Notes: a model not told the origin generated them from the sequence alone. Positions 17,800 to 26,314 are shown, counted from the stretch's first letter. The stretch is 54,409 bases of DNA from Ignavibacteriaceae bacterium (GCA_014860115.1 JACZKK010000069.1:1-54409), one strand, 5' to 3'. Translations and numbers: made by a program.

Positions 17800-18291
17800 A
17801 TGAATACTGGACAAACAATGATGACTATGGGTGCAATGATATTGCTTTCAGCCATAGTGTTAAGAGTAAACACGAGCAACCTCAATAATGAAGCTGCAAG
17901 AGATCAGGCTCAATACGGTGTCTTAGCAACTTCAATTGCCACTTCAATAATAGAAGAAGCACAAAGCAAATCTTTTGATCATAATACTGATACTAACTCC
18001 GTCACACTTCTTACTCAATTATCATCTGTATTAGGCCCTGATGGTGGAGAAACAGAAGCAACCTTTAATGATTTTGATGATTATCATGGATTTACTAAAA
18101 GAGATAGTACAATGCCTTCTGCAATATTTGATATTGCCTGCGAGGTTGTTTACGTAACTCCAAATAATATTGAGGGATTTTCAAATAATCGAACTTGGCA
18201 TAAAAAAATTAATGTTACTATCACCAGTCCATTTGCGCCTGCAGACACTTTTAGGACTGCATCTATATTTAGTTATTGGTATTTCAGATAG
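17800..18291 (+). CDS. Pseudopilin-like membrane-anchored protein 1
   Basis: A 163-residue protein. Residues 1-4 are MNTG, followed directly by a 19-residue hydrophobic stretch (QTMMTMGAMILLSAIVLRV), then an amphipathic Ala/Gln/Glu-rich helix, then a beta-rich C-terminal domain. This is the plan of type IV pilins and type II secretion pseudopilins, but the +5 Glu is Thr and the leader is only four residues ending in Gly. There is no clear ribosome site. It opens a three-gene set with similar N-termini. The pilin relationship is inferred from architecture; no closer family is recognised. Confidence 0.6.
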   Translation: MNTGQTMMTMGAMILLSAIVLRVNTSNLNNEAARDQAQYGVLATSIATSIIEEAQSKSFDHNTDTNSVTLLTQLSSVLGPDGGETEATFNDFDDYHGFTKRDSTMPSAIFDIACEVVYVTPNNIEGFSNNRTWHKKINVTITSPFAPADTFRTASIFSYWYFR

Positions 18292-18299
18292 GAGAATAA

Positions 18300-18899
18300 A
18301 TGGGAACAAATGTAATTCTGGATATTATCGGATCTATAATTATTGGAGGCATATTAATGCTTTCCATTTTTAGAGTTAACAATTCATCTACTGAAGACCT
18401 TTATAGGGGTTCAGGAAATTTGGTGGCACAAACAAATTTAGCAACTGTTGTACAGATTCTGGAAACTGATTTTAGAAGAATTGGGTATTGTGCTGACTGG
18501 AAACAAATTCCAATTCCTACCGATGCAATTCTGGATGCAGATTCGATTAGTATTAAATATTTAACAGATGTAGATAAAGACGGTATTGTAGACACTATGC
18601 ATTATTACTTCGATCCTGCAACCGACATCCCTGGAACTCCGAATCCCCGGGATAGATTTTTATACAGGGTTGTAAACAATGAAAATCCCGTCGGAGTAAA
18701 TCTTGGTTTAACTCAATTTAATATAGAATTTTTTAATGCTTTAGGTACAAAATTAAACTTTCCTATAGCTGATCCACGAGAAATTTATACAATGCAAATT
18801 GATATCACAGTAGAAGATGTTGCTGCCTATGATGAAAAATACCAGACAATTTTCTGGAGACAAATTAGAATGGCAGCTAGAAATCTTTTTAATCGTTAA
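18300..18899 (+). CDS. Pseudopilin-like membrane-anchored protein 2 (PilW/GspJ style)
   Basis: A 199-residue protein eight bases after the previous gene, with AGGAG before its ATG. It starts MG, then a hydrophobic helix (about 4-24), then a helix containing VVQILETDFRRIGYC. An ExDFRRIGY-like segment at this place is typical of PilW/GspJ minor pilins as I know them. The rest is beta-rich and contains a DVDKDGIVD loop resembling a calcium-binding loop. The cleavage motif and +5 Glu of ordinary prepilins are missing. The likely role is as a minor subunit of a pilus- or secretion-like filament. Confidence 0.6.
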   Translation: MGTNVILDIIGSIIIGGILMLSIFRVNNSSTEDLYRGSGNLVAQTNLATVVQILETDFRRIGYCADWKQIPIPTDAILDADSISIKYLTDVDKDGIVDTMHYYFDPATDIPGTPNPRDRFLYRVVNNENPVGVNLGLTQFNIEFFNALGTKLNFPIADPREIYTMQIDITVEDVAAYDEKYQTIFWRQIRMAARNLFNR

Positions 18900-18914
18900 G
18901 GAGGTAAAAACAGG

Positions 18915-20129
18915 ATGGGTAAATTATCACTTTATTTGGTTCTTGGCTTCAGTATACTCTATATGATAATGGGAAGCAACTCTAGTAAAATGACCACTCG
19001 AACAGTGGAGAATATGGTAGATTATAATGCTAAAACCAAAGCTCACAATATTGCGGTAAGTGCTACAAATTTAGCTTGTAATGAAATATTTTTAAACAGT
19101 TCTTGGGATGATGGTTATTCTAACATTGATTTTGAAAGCGGCGATTTTGATGTTGACATTCAAGTATTAGATCCTTGGAGAAATATAAGAAAGTTAACTA
19201 CAGTTGGAAACTATGGTGGCATTTCTAAAACTATTGAAGTTATTTTTCAGCCAAGTAGTTTTGCAAAATTTGCTTATTTATCTATAAATGATCCAACCAA
19301 TCTTTATTGGTCAAACAAAGATACTATTTGGGGTCCATTTCACTCTCAAGGAAATATTAATGCATACAGGCATCCGGTATTTCAAGGTAAAGCCACAACA
19401 AATGGAACTGTTAAATATTATCAGTCCGAAGCACTAGATGCACCAATGTTCTATGGAGGATTTGAATCTGGCGTGAGTTTAACTTTTCCTGCAAGTGGTT
19501 TGGATAACATACAATCATTGGCAAATGATGATGGTCATGTTTTTTCTGGTAAAGATACTGTTTATGTGACTTTTGTTGGCGACAGCATAAAATATCGATT
19601 TAAATATAGCGATCCTGAGACAACTGAATTAGCTTCTTCATTTGCACCAAATGGAATTATTTATGCTGAAAATTCAATTCTCAGGCTTAAAGGAGTCGTT
19701 AAAGGGCAATATACTGTGGCCTGTAATGGAACAGCACCCAAAGGGAACATTTATCTAGATGATAACATTGTTTATAACTCAGATCCAAGAATCAACCCAG
19801 ATTCTAAAGATATGCTTGGTATTGTATCAAAAAATAATGTATTGATTACAAATAATGTGGCTAACCAATCTAGCATTGATATTCATGCATCGATCTATTG
19901 TGAAAAAGGTGGTTTCGGTGCCGGATGGCCATCGTTTACAAAACCAAACGGAAATATCAATTTATTAGGTGGAATTCAAAATTATAGCAGGGTTCAAATT
20001 GGAGTAATTCAAGGAAGTGAAATCTGGGGTTTTAATAGAAGATATCGTTACGATGATAGATTAATGATAGCTTCACCTCCTGGATATCCCGGAACTGGGC
20101 AGCTTGAAATAGTATCATGGTTTGAATAA
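18915..20129 (+). CDS. PilX/DUF4900-like envelope protein 3
   Basis: A 404-residue protein with a very strong AAGGAGG ribosome site ten bases upstream. It starts MGKLS, followed by one hydrophobic helix (about 4-21) and an N-terminal helix, then a long beta-rich region. The segments GPFHSQGNINAY, LRLKGVVKGQYTVAC, NIYLDDNIVYNSDP and MLGIVSKNNVLIT resemble the DUF4900/PilX-associated proteins that accompany atypical pilus clusters. These repeated strands suggest a beta-helix-like surface domain. It shares the Gly-ending short leader of the two preceding genes. The ending YPGTGQLEIVSWFE may be the last strand. Confidence 0.6.
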   Translation: MGKLSLYLVLGFSILYMIMGSNSSKMTTRTVENMVDYNAKTKAHNIAVSATNLACNEIFLNSSWDDGYSNIDFESGDFDVDIQVLDPWRNIRKLTTVGNYGGISKTIEVIFQPSSFAKFAYLSINDPTNLYWSNKDTIWGPFHSQGNINAYRHPVFQGKATTNGTVKYYQSEALDAPMFYGGFESGVSLTFPASGLDNIQSLANDDGHVFSGKDTVYVTFVGDSIKYRFKYSDPETTELASSFAPNGIIYAENSILRLKGVVKGQYTVACNGTAPKGNIYLDDNIVYNSDPRINPDSKDMLGIVSKNNVLITNNVANQSSIDIHASIYCEKGGFGAGWPSFTKPNGNINLLGGIQNYSRVQIGVIQGSEIWGFNRRYRYDDRLMIASPPGYPGTGQLEIVSWFE

Positions 20130-20187
20130 TTGATTTTTGAATTGATATTAAATCACTAATTGAAAAGTTTAATCGTAAATATTCATT

Positions 20188-20204
20188 TTGGCACGAATAA
20201 TGAA
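20188..20204 (+). promoter_or_regulatory. Possible sigma-54 -24/-12 promoter
   Basis: TTGGCACG at 20188-20195 matches the -24 half of a sigma-54 promoter very well. At the right distance the -12 half reads ATGAA where TTGCA is expected, so the GC of the -12 box is GA. The site lies about 55 bases before the STAS gene start, a plausible distance. It is a weak candidate, given without knowledge of rpoN in this genome. Confidence 0.25.
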
Positions 20205-20257
20205 AAATAACGACAAAAATATCAAACAGGTTATAATAATTTTCTATAGGAGAGTAA

Positions 20258-20998
20258 ATGGAATTATTTGAAAGACAAGTAAAAAAGTATGCAATCGTAA
20301 TTAATGTTAACTTAGTCAGGGCAACTCTTAATGAGGCAACTGAATTCAGAGAATATTTGAATGAGGCTATCCTTGGTACTGATATAGATATAATTGTAAA
20401 CCTTAGCGATTGCCAGCATCTAGATTCAACATTTCTTGGTGTATTAGTAAGTGGCTATAAAAAGCTTAAGAAAAAAAATAGAAATTTGGTGATCATAGAA
20501 CCGACTGATAAATCCAGAGTTTTTCTCACTCTCAACTCCATAGGGAAGATTTTTCCTCTTTATGAAAGTGTCAACTCTGCTCTGGAAGATATTGAAAACA
20601 AAAAGTTGCTTGAAAATGTTGTTGAAGATATTGATGTGGAAAGTAGTAAAAATCAAATCGATTCAGAACCAGTGGAATTACCAGTAAAACAGGTGGAAGA
20701 TGTAAATCCAAATCCACAAGTTTTAGTTCAGGAGGAACTGACAACTATTGAATTAGATAACTCAGTTAATAGTTCTGATGATACCAATGAGAATAAAATC
20801 CTTATGGATGAATTTGCACTTGAAGCTGAGACGTTAAGCAATTTGAAAGAAGAAAATGAAAAAATCAAGTTTGAAAACCTGGATAAAGTTGAAGAAGAAT
20901 ATCACGAAGAAATCGAAGCGTATCCAGAACCTAAACCATTATATTCAGAGATAAATTTCAAAAAAGGATCTGTTGATTGGGCGTTCGGTTTTAATTAA
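20258..20998 (+). CDS. STAS-domain protein (anti-sigma-factor-antagonist type)
   Basis: A 246-residue protein. Residues 1-105 form a STAS domain as in SpoIIAA/RsbV: the IDIIVNLSDCQHLDSTFLGVL strand-helix has Asp56-Ser57-Thr58, with Thr58 at the position of the serine phosphorylated in SpoIIAA. Residues 110-215 are a low-complexity, very acidic linker, and the end (PKPLYSEINFKKGSVDWAFGFN) looks like a conserved short motif. AGGAGA lies six bases before the ATG. The family acts by partner switching with an anti-sigma kinase; none is in the window. It may regulate the preceding pilin-like genes, but that is inference. Confidence 0.78.
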   Translation: MELFERQVKKYAIVINVNLVRATLNEATEFREYLNEAILGTDIDIIVNLSDCQHLDSTFLGVLVSGYKKLKKKNRNLVIIEPTDKSRVFLTLNSIGKIFPLYESVNSALEDIENKKLLENVVEDIDVESSKNQIDSEPVELPVKQVEDVNPNPQVLVQEELTTIELDNSVNSSDDTNENKILMDEFALEAETLSNLKEENEKIKFENLDKVEEEYHEEIEAYPEPKPLYSEINFKKGSVDWAFGFN

Positions 20999-21064
20999 AT
21001 AAAATTTTGTTTTCTCTTAATTATTATTGATATTTTTTGTTCGATCAGTGAGGGGAATCTAGAT

Positions 21065-21106
21065 AAGGGTTAAGCTTTTATTGGCTTAACCCTTTATTAT
21101 TTTTTT
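21065..21106 (+). terminator. Strong rho-independent terminator after the STAS gene
   Basis: AAGGGTTAAGC at 21065-21075 pairs with GCTTAACCCTT at 21084-21094, an 11-base perfect stem with an eight-base loop. It is followed by TATTA and a run of seven T (21100-21106). It ends rightward transcription, and its T tract overlaps the last codons of the convergent SPOR gene. Confidence 0.85.
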
Positions 21107-21534
21107 GATTCTACCGTAACGATCCAGGCATCCTTAAATTCTTCGTAATTTTTTAAATCATTTCTGAATGATTCTGCCGCACCTTTTTCCTGGAAAGGCG
21201 GATGAATCCAAACTACGTAAAGATTCTTTTTATCATTGAATTCCACTTTGATATCTTTATTTAATGTTTCCCTGCTCTGTTCTGCAAAATCTTTAGCGCT
21301 TCCAAGATTTGAAAACGCACCTATCTGAACAACATAAACATCAACCGATTGCTGAACCGGAGTTTCAAATTTGAAGCTATCCTCGGGAGGAATTTCATCA
21401 AAGATATACACGGAATCCACACTTTTCTTTTTTTCAGTTTCCTGATTCTTCTGTGTTTCTTCAAATGGTGAACAAGAATTAACAATCCAGGATGTTACCA
21501 GTAATGCAGGTATTATGTAAAATTTTGTTTTCAT
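21097..21534 (-). CDS. SPOR-domain lipoprotein
   Basis: A 145-residue lipoprotein. The signal peptide ends in a lipobox (VNSC, Cys21), a short charged linker follows, and a SPOR domain covers about residues 65-142 (VYVVQIGAFSNLGSAKDFAEQ, then NLYVVWIHPPF and a final strand). SPOR domains bind denuded peptidoglycan strands, typically at the division septum. It is convergent with the STAS gene and starts just beyond the terminator of the GDSL gene, so it is probably transcribed alone. Confidence 0.85.
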   Translation of the reverse strand: MKTKFYIIPALLVTSWIVNSCSPFEETQKNQETEKKKSVDSVYIFDEIPPEDSFKFETPVQQSVDVYVVQIGAFSNLGSAKDFAEQSRETLNKDIKVEFNDKKNLYVVWIHPPFQEKGAAESFRNDLKNYEEFKDAWIVTVESKK

Positions 21535-21539
21535 TATAT

Positions 21540-21566
21540 AAAAAAGAGGGATGGATGACCATCCCT
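21540..21566 (-). terminator. Terminator of the GDSL/FadL gene pair
   Basis: On the minus strand AGGGATGG and CCATCCCT (21547-21566) form a perfect eight-base stem with a four-base loop. It is followed by C and six T (21546-21540). It lies five bases beyond the stop of the GDSL gene and separates it from the SPOR lipoprotein gene. Confidence 0.88.
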
Positions 21567-21571
21567 ATAAA

Positions 21572-22984
21572 TTAGAACAAAACGTTATCTAAAGAACCGT
21601 AAGGAATTATTGGTATTCCATATTTGCCCATTGAGACATCTCCCTTAAACACGAGGCTTCCGGGAATAGTAGAAACATCAACTAAAGGAATTGAAGCACC
21701 GTATTTGTTATTAATTGCTTTGATGAATTCATTGGCAATAATACCATACCCCTGACTTGTCGGATGAATCCCGTCTAAGCTAAAAAAGTTTCCTGTAACA
21801 TATGTTGCAGAATATGTAATTCCGTTTACAGCCAAGCCACCAGAACTTGCCAATTGAGTAAATAGGTTTTCCCAATTAATCACTGAATAATTAAACGAAG
21901 TAGCCAAACCAGAAATAATCTGATTGTAACCAGCTCTCAAGGCTGAGTATGCAGCTATTTCATTTGGATCTAATACTAAACCATTCGGGAAAGGATTTTC
22001 AGGGGTCAATCCAAATGGGAAAGCTATATTTACACCAGGAGGTACCGGAATTCCGTTATCCGTATAATACTTCCCTGTTTGATCCCCTATTAAGCTTGCC
22101 GCTGCAGAACCACTTAAAGTAATTAACACATTCTTATTGATTAAGTCCGTTGCGCTGGCGATTGCAATACCTGGAGCTCCTGTGGTTTGATAGACGAGGC
22201 CCTGTGCACCAGGAATACCTGAAATTGCCTGTCCAACGCCTGGACCAACAGTAGTAAAATATGGAGTGAGAAGAGCATTTGGCATTCCACCGATAATAAT
22301 CTGAGCACCGGTTGAATTTAAAGCTGTCAATACCTGTGTATATTGGGTTTGAAACACAGCGGGATCAGTTGGTGGAAATAATCCTCCACGGGTTGCAAAT
22401 GCAAGTATATCATTATTTCCAATCCATAATGTAACTAGAGTTGGTTGTTGAGCCATTGCTAATTCTAATTGTGTTCCAAATCCCCTTAATACTGCATTGA
22501 ACAGAGGATTTGGTGTATTAAAAGGACTATAAGGTGGCGGTAAGTTATTGGTATAACAAGTCGTTGCATTTCTTGCGTTTAGAACATCATAAAGAAACGC
22601 ACCTTTAACGCCAAGGTTATTATAAGACGCAGGATAAGTCAAATTGGTCGGATTACCTTGGCCTGGATTGACGTAAGTAGTAAACGGGTTAAGTGAAGCA
22701 ATCTCTAACCTTCCTGCTGTTCCGGGCTCGCTGAAAGTAGCCTGCGCGTAGGTTGCACCAACTTGATTTGCAATAATATTTCCGAACGAATACATCTGCG
22801 CAGATTCAAAAACTGAAGATGACTGCTCACCCATTGTAAGACTGTTACCAATAGATACAAATCTTGTAAAATCTGCAGAGCCAAGATTTAACTCAGGTGC
22901 AGTTAAGTCAGTATAATCTTCACATCCGATTATGCCTAATGCAATAATAGAAAGAAGACTTAAGGTTACAATTATTTTTTTCAT
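21572..22984 (-). CDS. SGNH/GDSL-family hydrolase, lipoprotein
   Basis: A 470-residue secreted lipoprotein with a lipobox (GIIGC, Cys21). SGNH blocks are visible: block I is FVSIGNSLTMG with the nucleophile Ser48, block III is WIGNND near residue 195, and block V is SLDGIHPTSQGYG near residue 400, with Asp and His. A long Gly/Pro/Thr-rich insert lies between blocks I and III, more than in small esterases. It likely acts as an esterase or lipase on the outer membrane. It follows the FadL-type gene by 18 bases, with a GGAGG ribosome site, and ends at a strong terminator. Confidence 0.87.
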   Translation of the reverse strand: MKKIIVTLSLLSIIALGIIGCEDYTDLTAPELNLGSADFTRFVSIGNSLTMGEQSSSVFESAQMYSFGNIIANQVGATYAQATFSEPGTAGRLEIASLNPFTTYVNPGQGNPTNLTYPASYNNLGVKGAFLYDVLNARNATTCYTNNLPPPYSPFNTPNPLFNAVLRGFGTQLELAMAQQPTLVTLWIGNNDILAFATRGGLFPPTDPAVFQTQYTQVLTALNSTGAQIIIGGMPNALLTPYFTTVGPGVGQAISGIPGAQGLVYQTTGAPGIAIASATDLINKNVLITLSGSAAASLIGDQTGKYYTDNGIPVPPGVNIAFPFGLTPENPFPNGLVLDPNEIAAYSALRAGYNQIISGLATSFNYSVINWENLFTQLASSGGLAVNGITYSATYVTGNFFSLDGIHPTSQGYGIIANEFIKAINNKYGASIPLVDVSTIPGSLVFKGDVSMGKYGIPIIPYGSLDNVLF

Positions 22985-23002
22985 TTTTCTTTCCTCCTTC
23001 TA

Positions 23003-24265
23003 TTAAAAATTATAATATAAACTAAATGAAAACAGACTAGCTGAGGAATTATATGTTCCATTAAACCTGGAAGCAGATTCCTCATTGCCTTCATCATATG
23101 GTGTATAAATTTCGTGGGAGTTTGTTACAGTCAGTTCAGCAGACCGTATAAACAAGTAGGAACCGCTAACACCAAAATTTTCGAATATCTTTGCATCGAT
23201 ACCAAGGCTAAAACCCAGTCTATCTGCATCTGGTAAAGAAGGACTTAAATATTCCGGTTGAACCGGCATCGCATCGAAATAAATTCCACCCAGGAATGAA
23301 AATTGTTTATCAAGAAAGTATTCAGCACCAAACCTTATAGCATAAGTGTCTTCATAATTTCTTGGACGTGAAATGTCTTCATAAGCTTCATCCTCAAAAT
23401 CAACTGCTAATTTATCGTAACTTGACCAGCCGACCCACTGAAAATCTGCCGAGAGCTGAAGTTGTTCGATTACCCTATATCCAATGCCCCCCTGTATGTT
23501 CAATGGAGTTGTAAGTTCAGCAGATATATTTCCTTTTGGGAGTGCTGCAGCGAGCTGCTCAGCTCCTGTTGCAGTTGCTGTCCCTTCGAATGAATAATCC
23601 ACTTCGCTTTTAAATGCAGCACCAATTGATAAGTCTTTGCTAGGTTTCCACATAATTCCTGCATTGTACCCAAAAGCTGATTTATCATCACCTTCAAGAT
23701 GAATAAAAGCATCACCTTCAAATGGAGTCTGTGAATTCGCTTGTGCTATTATAACTTCTGCAAAGCTATAAGAACCCCCAATGCTTATAGACAGATTTTC
23801 TAAAATCGCCCATGAAATTACAAGTGGAAATGAAATTGTTTGCAGCTCGGTTTCTACAGCTAAATATCTTCCCATCCAGTCATCGCGCCATTTTGTGCCT
23901 AAACCAAATGGTACGGAGACACCGAGTCCAACTGAAAAATCATTAGAAACTTTATGAGAAGCGAAAAAATGCGGAGGAAAAAAGGTCTGACTTTTCATGG
24001 TCGATTTGTCTATTGCAGGTGTTACACCCCTAAAAGACGTACTCGGCGCAATTATCGCAGCACCAATTAAAAAATTAGTTCCTTCCAGATAACTTAATGC
24101 GGCACCATTCCAGTAAACTGCTGAAGCATCATTTACGATAGCAGTAAATGCACCTCCAAGTCCCATAGGTTTTGCCCCGTGTTCGTTTAGCTGAAAACCT
24201 CCAGCCAGAATGATACCCGGACAAACTCCTAGTATCAACAGGATAATGTAAACGTACTTTTTCAA
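23003..24265 (-). CDS. OmpP1/FadL/TodX-type outer-membrane transporter
   Basis: A 420-residue outer-membrane beta-barrel. The signal peptide (about 1-21) is followed by the family N-terminal hatch (GGFQLNEHGAKPMGLGGAFTA, VNDASAVYWNGAAL) and a series of alternating strands ending in an aromatic C-terminal residue (LFSFSLYYNF), as the assembly machinery requires. The start is TTG, fixed by AGGAGGG six bases upstream. FadL proteins carry long-chain fatty acids and other hydrophobic molecules. With the downstream GDSL lipoprotein it may form a hydrolysis and uptake pair for lipids or esters. Confidence 0.9.
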   Translation of the reverse strand: MKKYVYIILLILGVCPGIILAGGFQLNEHGAKPMGLGGAFTAIVNDASAVYWNGAALSYLEGTNFLIGAAIIAPSTSFRGVTPAIDKSTMKSQTFFPPHFFASHKVSNDFSVGLGVSVPFGLGTKWRDDWMGRYLAVETELQTISFPLVISWAILENLSISIGGSYSFAEVIIAQANSQTPFEGDAFIHLEGDDKSAFGYNAGIMWKPSKDLSIGAAFKSEVDYSFEGTATATGAEQLAAALPKGNISAELTTPLNIQGGIGYRVIEQLQLSADFQWVGWSSYDKLAVDFEDEAYEDISRPRNYEDTYAIRFGAEYFLDKQFSFLGGIYFDAMPVQPEYLSPSLPDADRLGFSLGIDAKIFENFGVSGSYLFIRSAELTVTNSHEIYTPYDEGNEESASRFNGTYNSSASLFSFSLYYNF

Positions 24266-24314
24266 ATGAATCCCTCCTATTTGAGTTAATAGAATAAGTT
24301 AGTTATAATAATAA

Positions 24315-24818
24315 TTATCCAATAGTAAAAAGATTAAATCCCTTTTCTACTGCTGAACCCTCTGTGACAAAAATACTTTCAATAATTCCGGAAGCAGGAG
24401 CCTTTAAATCATTTTCCATTTTCATTGCTTCTAAAATAATTACTGATTCACCCTGTTCAACTTTTTCTCCCACATTTTTTTTAATCCTCAAAATTAGCCC
24501 CGGCATAGGAGCTTTTACATTCATATGATGATGATGAAAACTTGCTGAACTCTCCAGTAGCTTGAAAGCTTTTTCCTGTAACGCCGTCCTTACAGTAACT
24601 TCAGAATGATATCCTTGAATAAGAACTTTAAAAAGATCACTATTTACTTTTTCAGATGTGAGCTCAAATACTTTATTATTTAGCTTTAAAATAAATGAAT
24701 GATCACAAACAGGAATAAGTTCATAATTAAACTTTTCATCATCGACAGTCAATTCATTATCGTTTAAAACTCTTATATTTAATTTTGAGCTATTGACGCT
24801 CACTACGAAATCATTCAT
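24315..24818 (-). CDS. Biotin carboxyl carrier protein (acyl-CoA carboxylase)
   Basis: A 167-residue biotin-carrying protein. The biotinyl domain lies at about residues 100-167, with the biotin site EAMKMEND (Lys133) and APMPGLIL. The first 90 residues resemble the N-terminal region seen in propionyl- or methylcrotonyl-type carriers. Four consecutive His (95-98) precede the biotinyl domain. The frame is open 44 codons further, but that part only shadows the biotin carboxylase gene; the ATG at 24818 has AGGAG seven bases upstream and overlaps the upstream stop by eight bases. Confidence 0.92.
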   Translation of the reverse strand: MNDFVVSVNSSKLNIRVLNDNELTVDDEKFNYELIPVCDHSFILKLNNKVFELTSEKVNSDLFKVLIQGYHSEVTVRTALQEKAFKLLESSASFHHHHMNVKAPMPGLILRIKKNVGEKVEQGESVIILEAMKMENDLKAPASGIIESIFVTEGSAVEKGFNLFTIG

Positions 24819-26310
24819 ACATCTGCTCCTGCCACTGATTAAGCGAATCTGTCTTTTTGGTTGGCAGATTATTAAATGATGATTTTGATTTTTGTATTGA
24901 TGCAAATATAGCAGAGACTCGTTCAATTTCCTGAATATATTTAATGTCATCTAACTTTTTCAGCCCACTCATAAATTCATTGTTAAGAAAATTAATATTA
25001 AACTCCCCTATTCTAAAAAAAGGATGTGCGATAATCATTTTTAGAAAAGATATGTTTGTGATCAATCCGCCAATGACGTATTCGGATAATGCTCTCAACA
25101 TTCTATTAATTGCAGATTCACGAGTATCAGACCAGCAGACAAGCTTTGAGATTAATGGATCATAATGAACAGTGATTTGTGAACCAAGATCAAATCCGGA
25201 ATCAACACGAACACCTGGTCCTGAGGGAGGGATATAGTGGATAATTGGTCCAGTTGATGGCAAAAAATTATTTAAAGGGTCTTCTGCATAAATTCTGCAT
25301 TCGATAGCGTGACCATTAATCATTAAATCACTTTGCTTGAATGAGAGATTATTTCCAGCAGCAACAGAAATCTGTTCTTTAACTAAATCGATACTAGTTA
25401 TAAATTCAGTCACAGGATGTTCAACCTGAAGTCTTGTATTCATCTCCAAAAAGTAAAAATTCTTTTTTGAATCCATCAAAAACTCAACAGTTCCAGCATT
25501 AAAATAATTACACGCTTTTGCAGCAGCGATTGCTGCCGAGGTTATTTTCCTGCGTGTTAAATCATCGACAAATGATGATGGAGCCTCCTCAATTATTTTC
25601 TGATGCCGGCGTTGGATTGAACATTCTCTCTCAAATAAATGGACGTAATTTCCATGCTTGTCACCAAAAATCTGGACTTCAATATGCCTTGGATTTTCAA
25701 CATATTTTTCAATGTAGATATCATCATTAGCAAAAGATTTTAATGCTTCCCTCTTTGTAGCTTCGAATGCAGATTCAAATTCATTACTCGAAGAAATTTT
25801 TCTCATTCCTTTGCCGCCGCCGCCTGCTGCTGCTTTGAGAAGAACAGGATAACCAATTTCTTCCGAAATCTTTAAACCATCCTTAACTGATTTAATTGCT
25901 TCTGTTGTGCCCGGAACAATCGGAACGTTATTTCTCTCCATTAATTTTCGGGCTTCAGTCTTGCTACCCATTAGCGAAACAGATTTTGAAGAAGGACCAA
26001 TGAATGTAATTTTATTATTTTCAAGGGCCTTAATGAAATCAGCATTTTCAGAAAAGAATCCGTAGCCAGGGTGTATAGCATCGGCCCCGATTTCAATGGC
26101 AAGTTTTATAATCTTTTCTTTATTCAGGTAGGAATCTTGTGCAGGAGAATTACCGATGTGATAACTTTCATCAGCCAATCTAGTGTGAAGTGAAGTTTTA
26201 TCCGCATCTGAATAAATTGCGGCTGATTTAATTCCGAGTTCACGGCAAGCTCTGATTACTCTTACCGCAATCTCCCCTCTGTTAGTAATTAAAATTTTTC
26301 TAAACAACAC
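24811..26310 (-). CDS. Biotin carboxylase subunit of an acyl-CoA carboxylase
   Basis: ATP-grasp enzyme that carboxylates biotin, 499 residues, longer than the 450 of standard AccC and nearer to propionyl-CoA carboxylase subunits. The ATP-binding loop KAAAGGGGKGMR is at 159-170 and the active-site segment EMNTRLQVEHPVTE at 289-302, with Glu289, Asn291, Arg293 and Glu297 matching E. coli AccC residues plus one. It is coupled to the carrier gene by an eight-base overlap. No carboxyltransferase is nearby, so the substrate (acetyl-, propionyl- or other CoA) is open. Confidence 0.92.
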   Translation of the reverse strand: MLFRKILITNRGEIAVRVIRACRELGIKSAAIYSDADKTSLHTRLADESYHIGNSPAQDSYLNKEKIIKLAIEIGADAIHPGYGFFSENADFIKALENNKITFIGPSSKSVSLMGSKTEARKLMERNNVPIVPGTTEAIKSVKDGLKISEEIGYPVLLKAAAGGGGKGMRKISSSNEFESAFEATKREALKSFANDDIYIEKYVENPRHIEVQIFGDKHGNYVHLFERECSIQRRHQKIIEEAPSSFVDDLTRRKITSAAIAAAKACNYFNAGTVEFLMDSKKNFYFLEMNTRLQVEHPVTEFITSIDLVKEQISVAAGNNLSFKQSDLMINGHAIECRIYAEDPLNNFLPSTGPIIHYIPPSGPGVRVDSGFDLGSQITVHYDPLISKLVCWSDTRESAINRMLRALSEYVIGGLITNISFLKMIIAHPFFRIGEFNINFLNNEFMSGLKKLDDIKYIQEIERVSAIFASIQKSKSSFNNLPTKKTDSLNQWQEQMYE

Positions 26311-26314
26311 TGCC

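Noticed and set aside
24525-24540. Four consecutive histidines in the biotin carrier, resembling a His tag
   Set aside because: It lies inside the natural protein before the biotinyl domain; no vector or cloning sequence is near, and a similar His run appears in MutS2 before its Smr domain.
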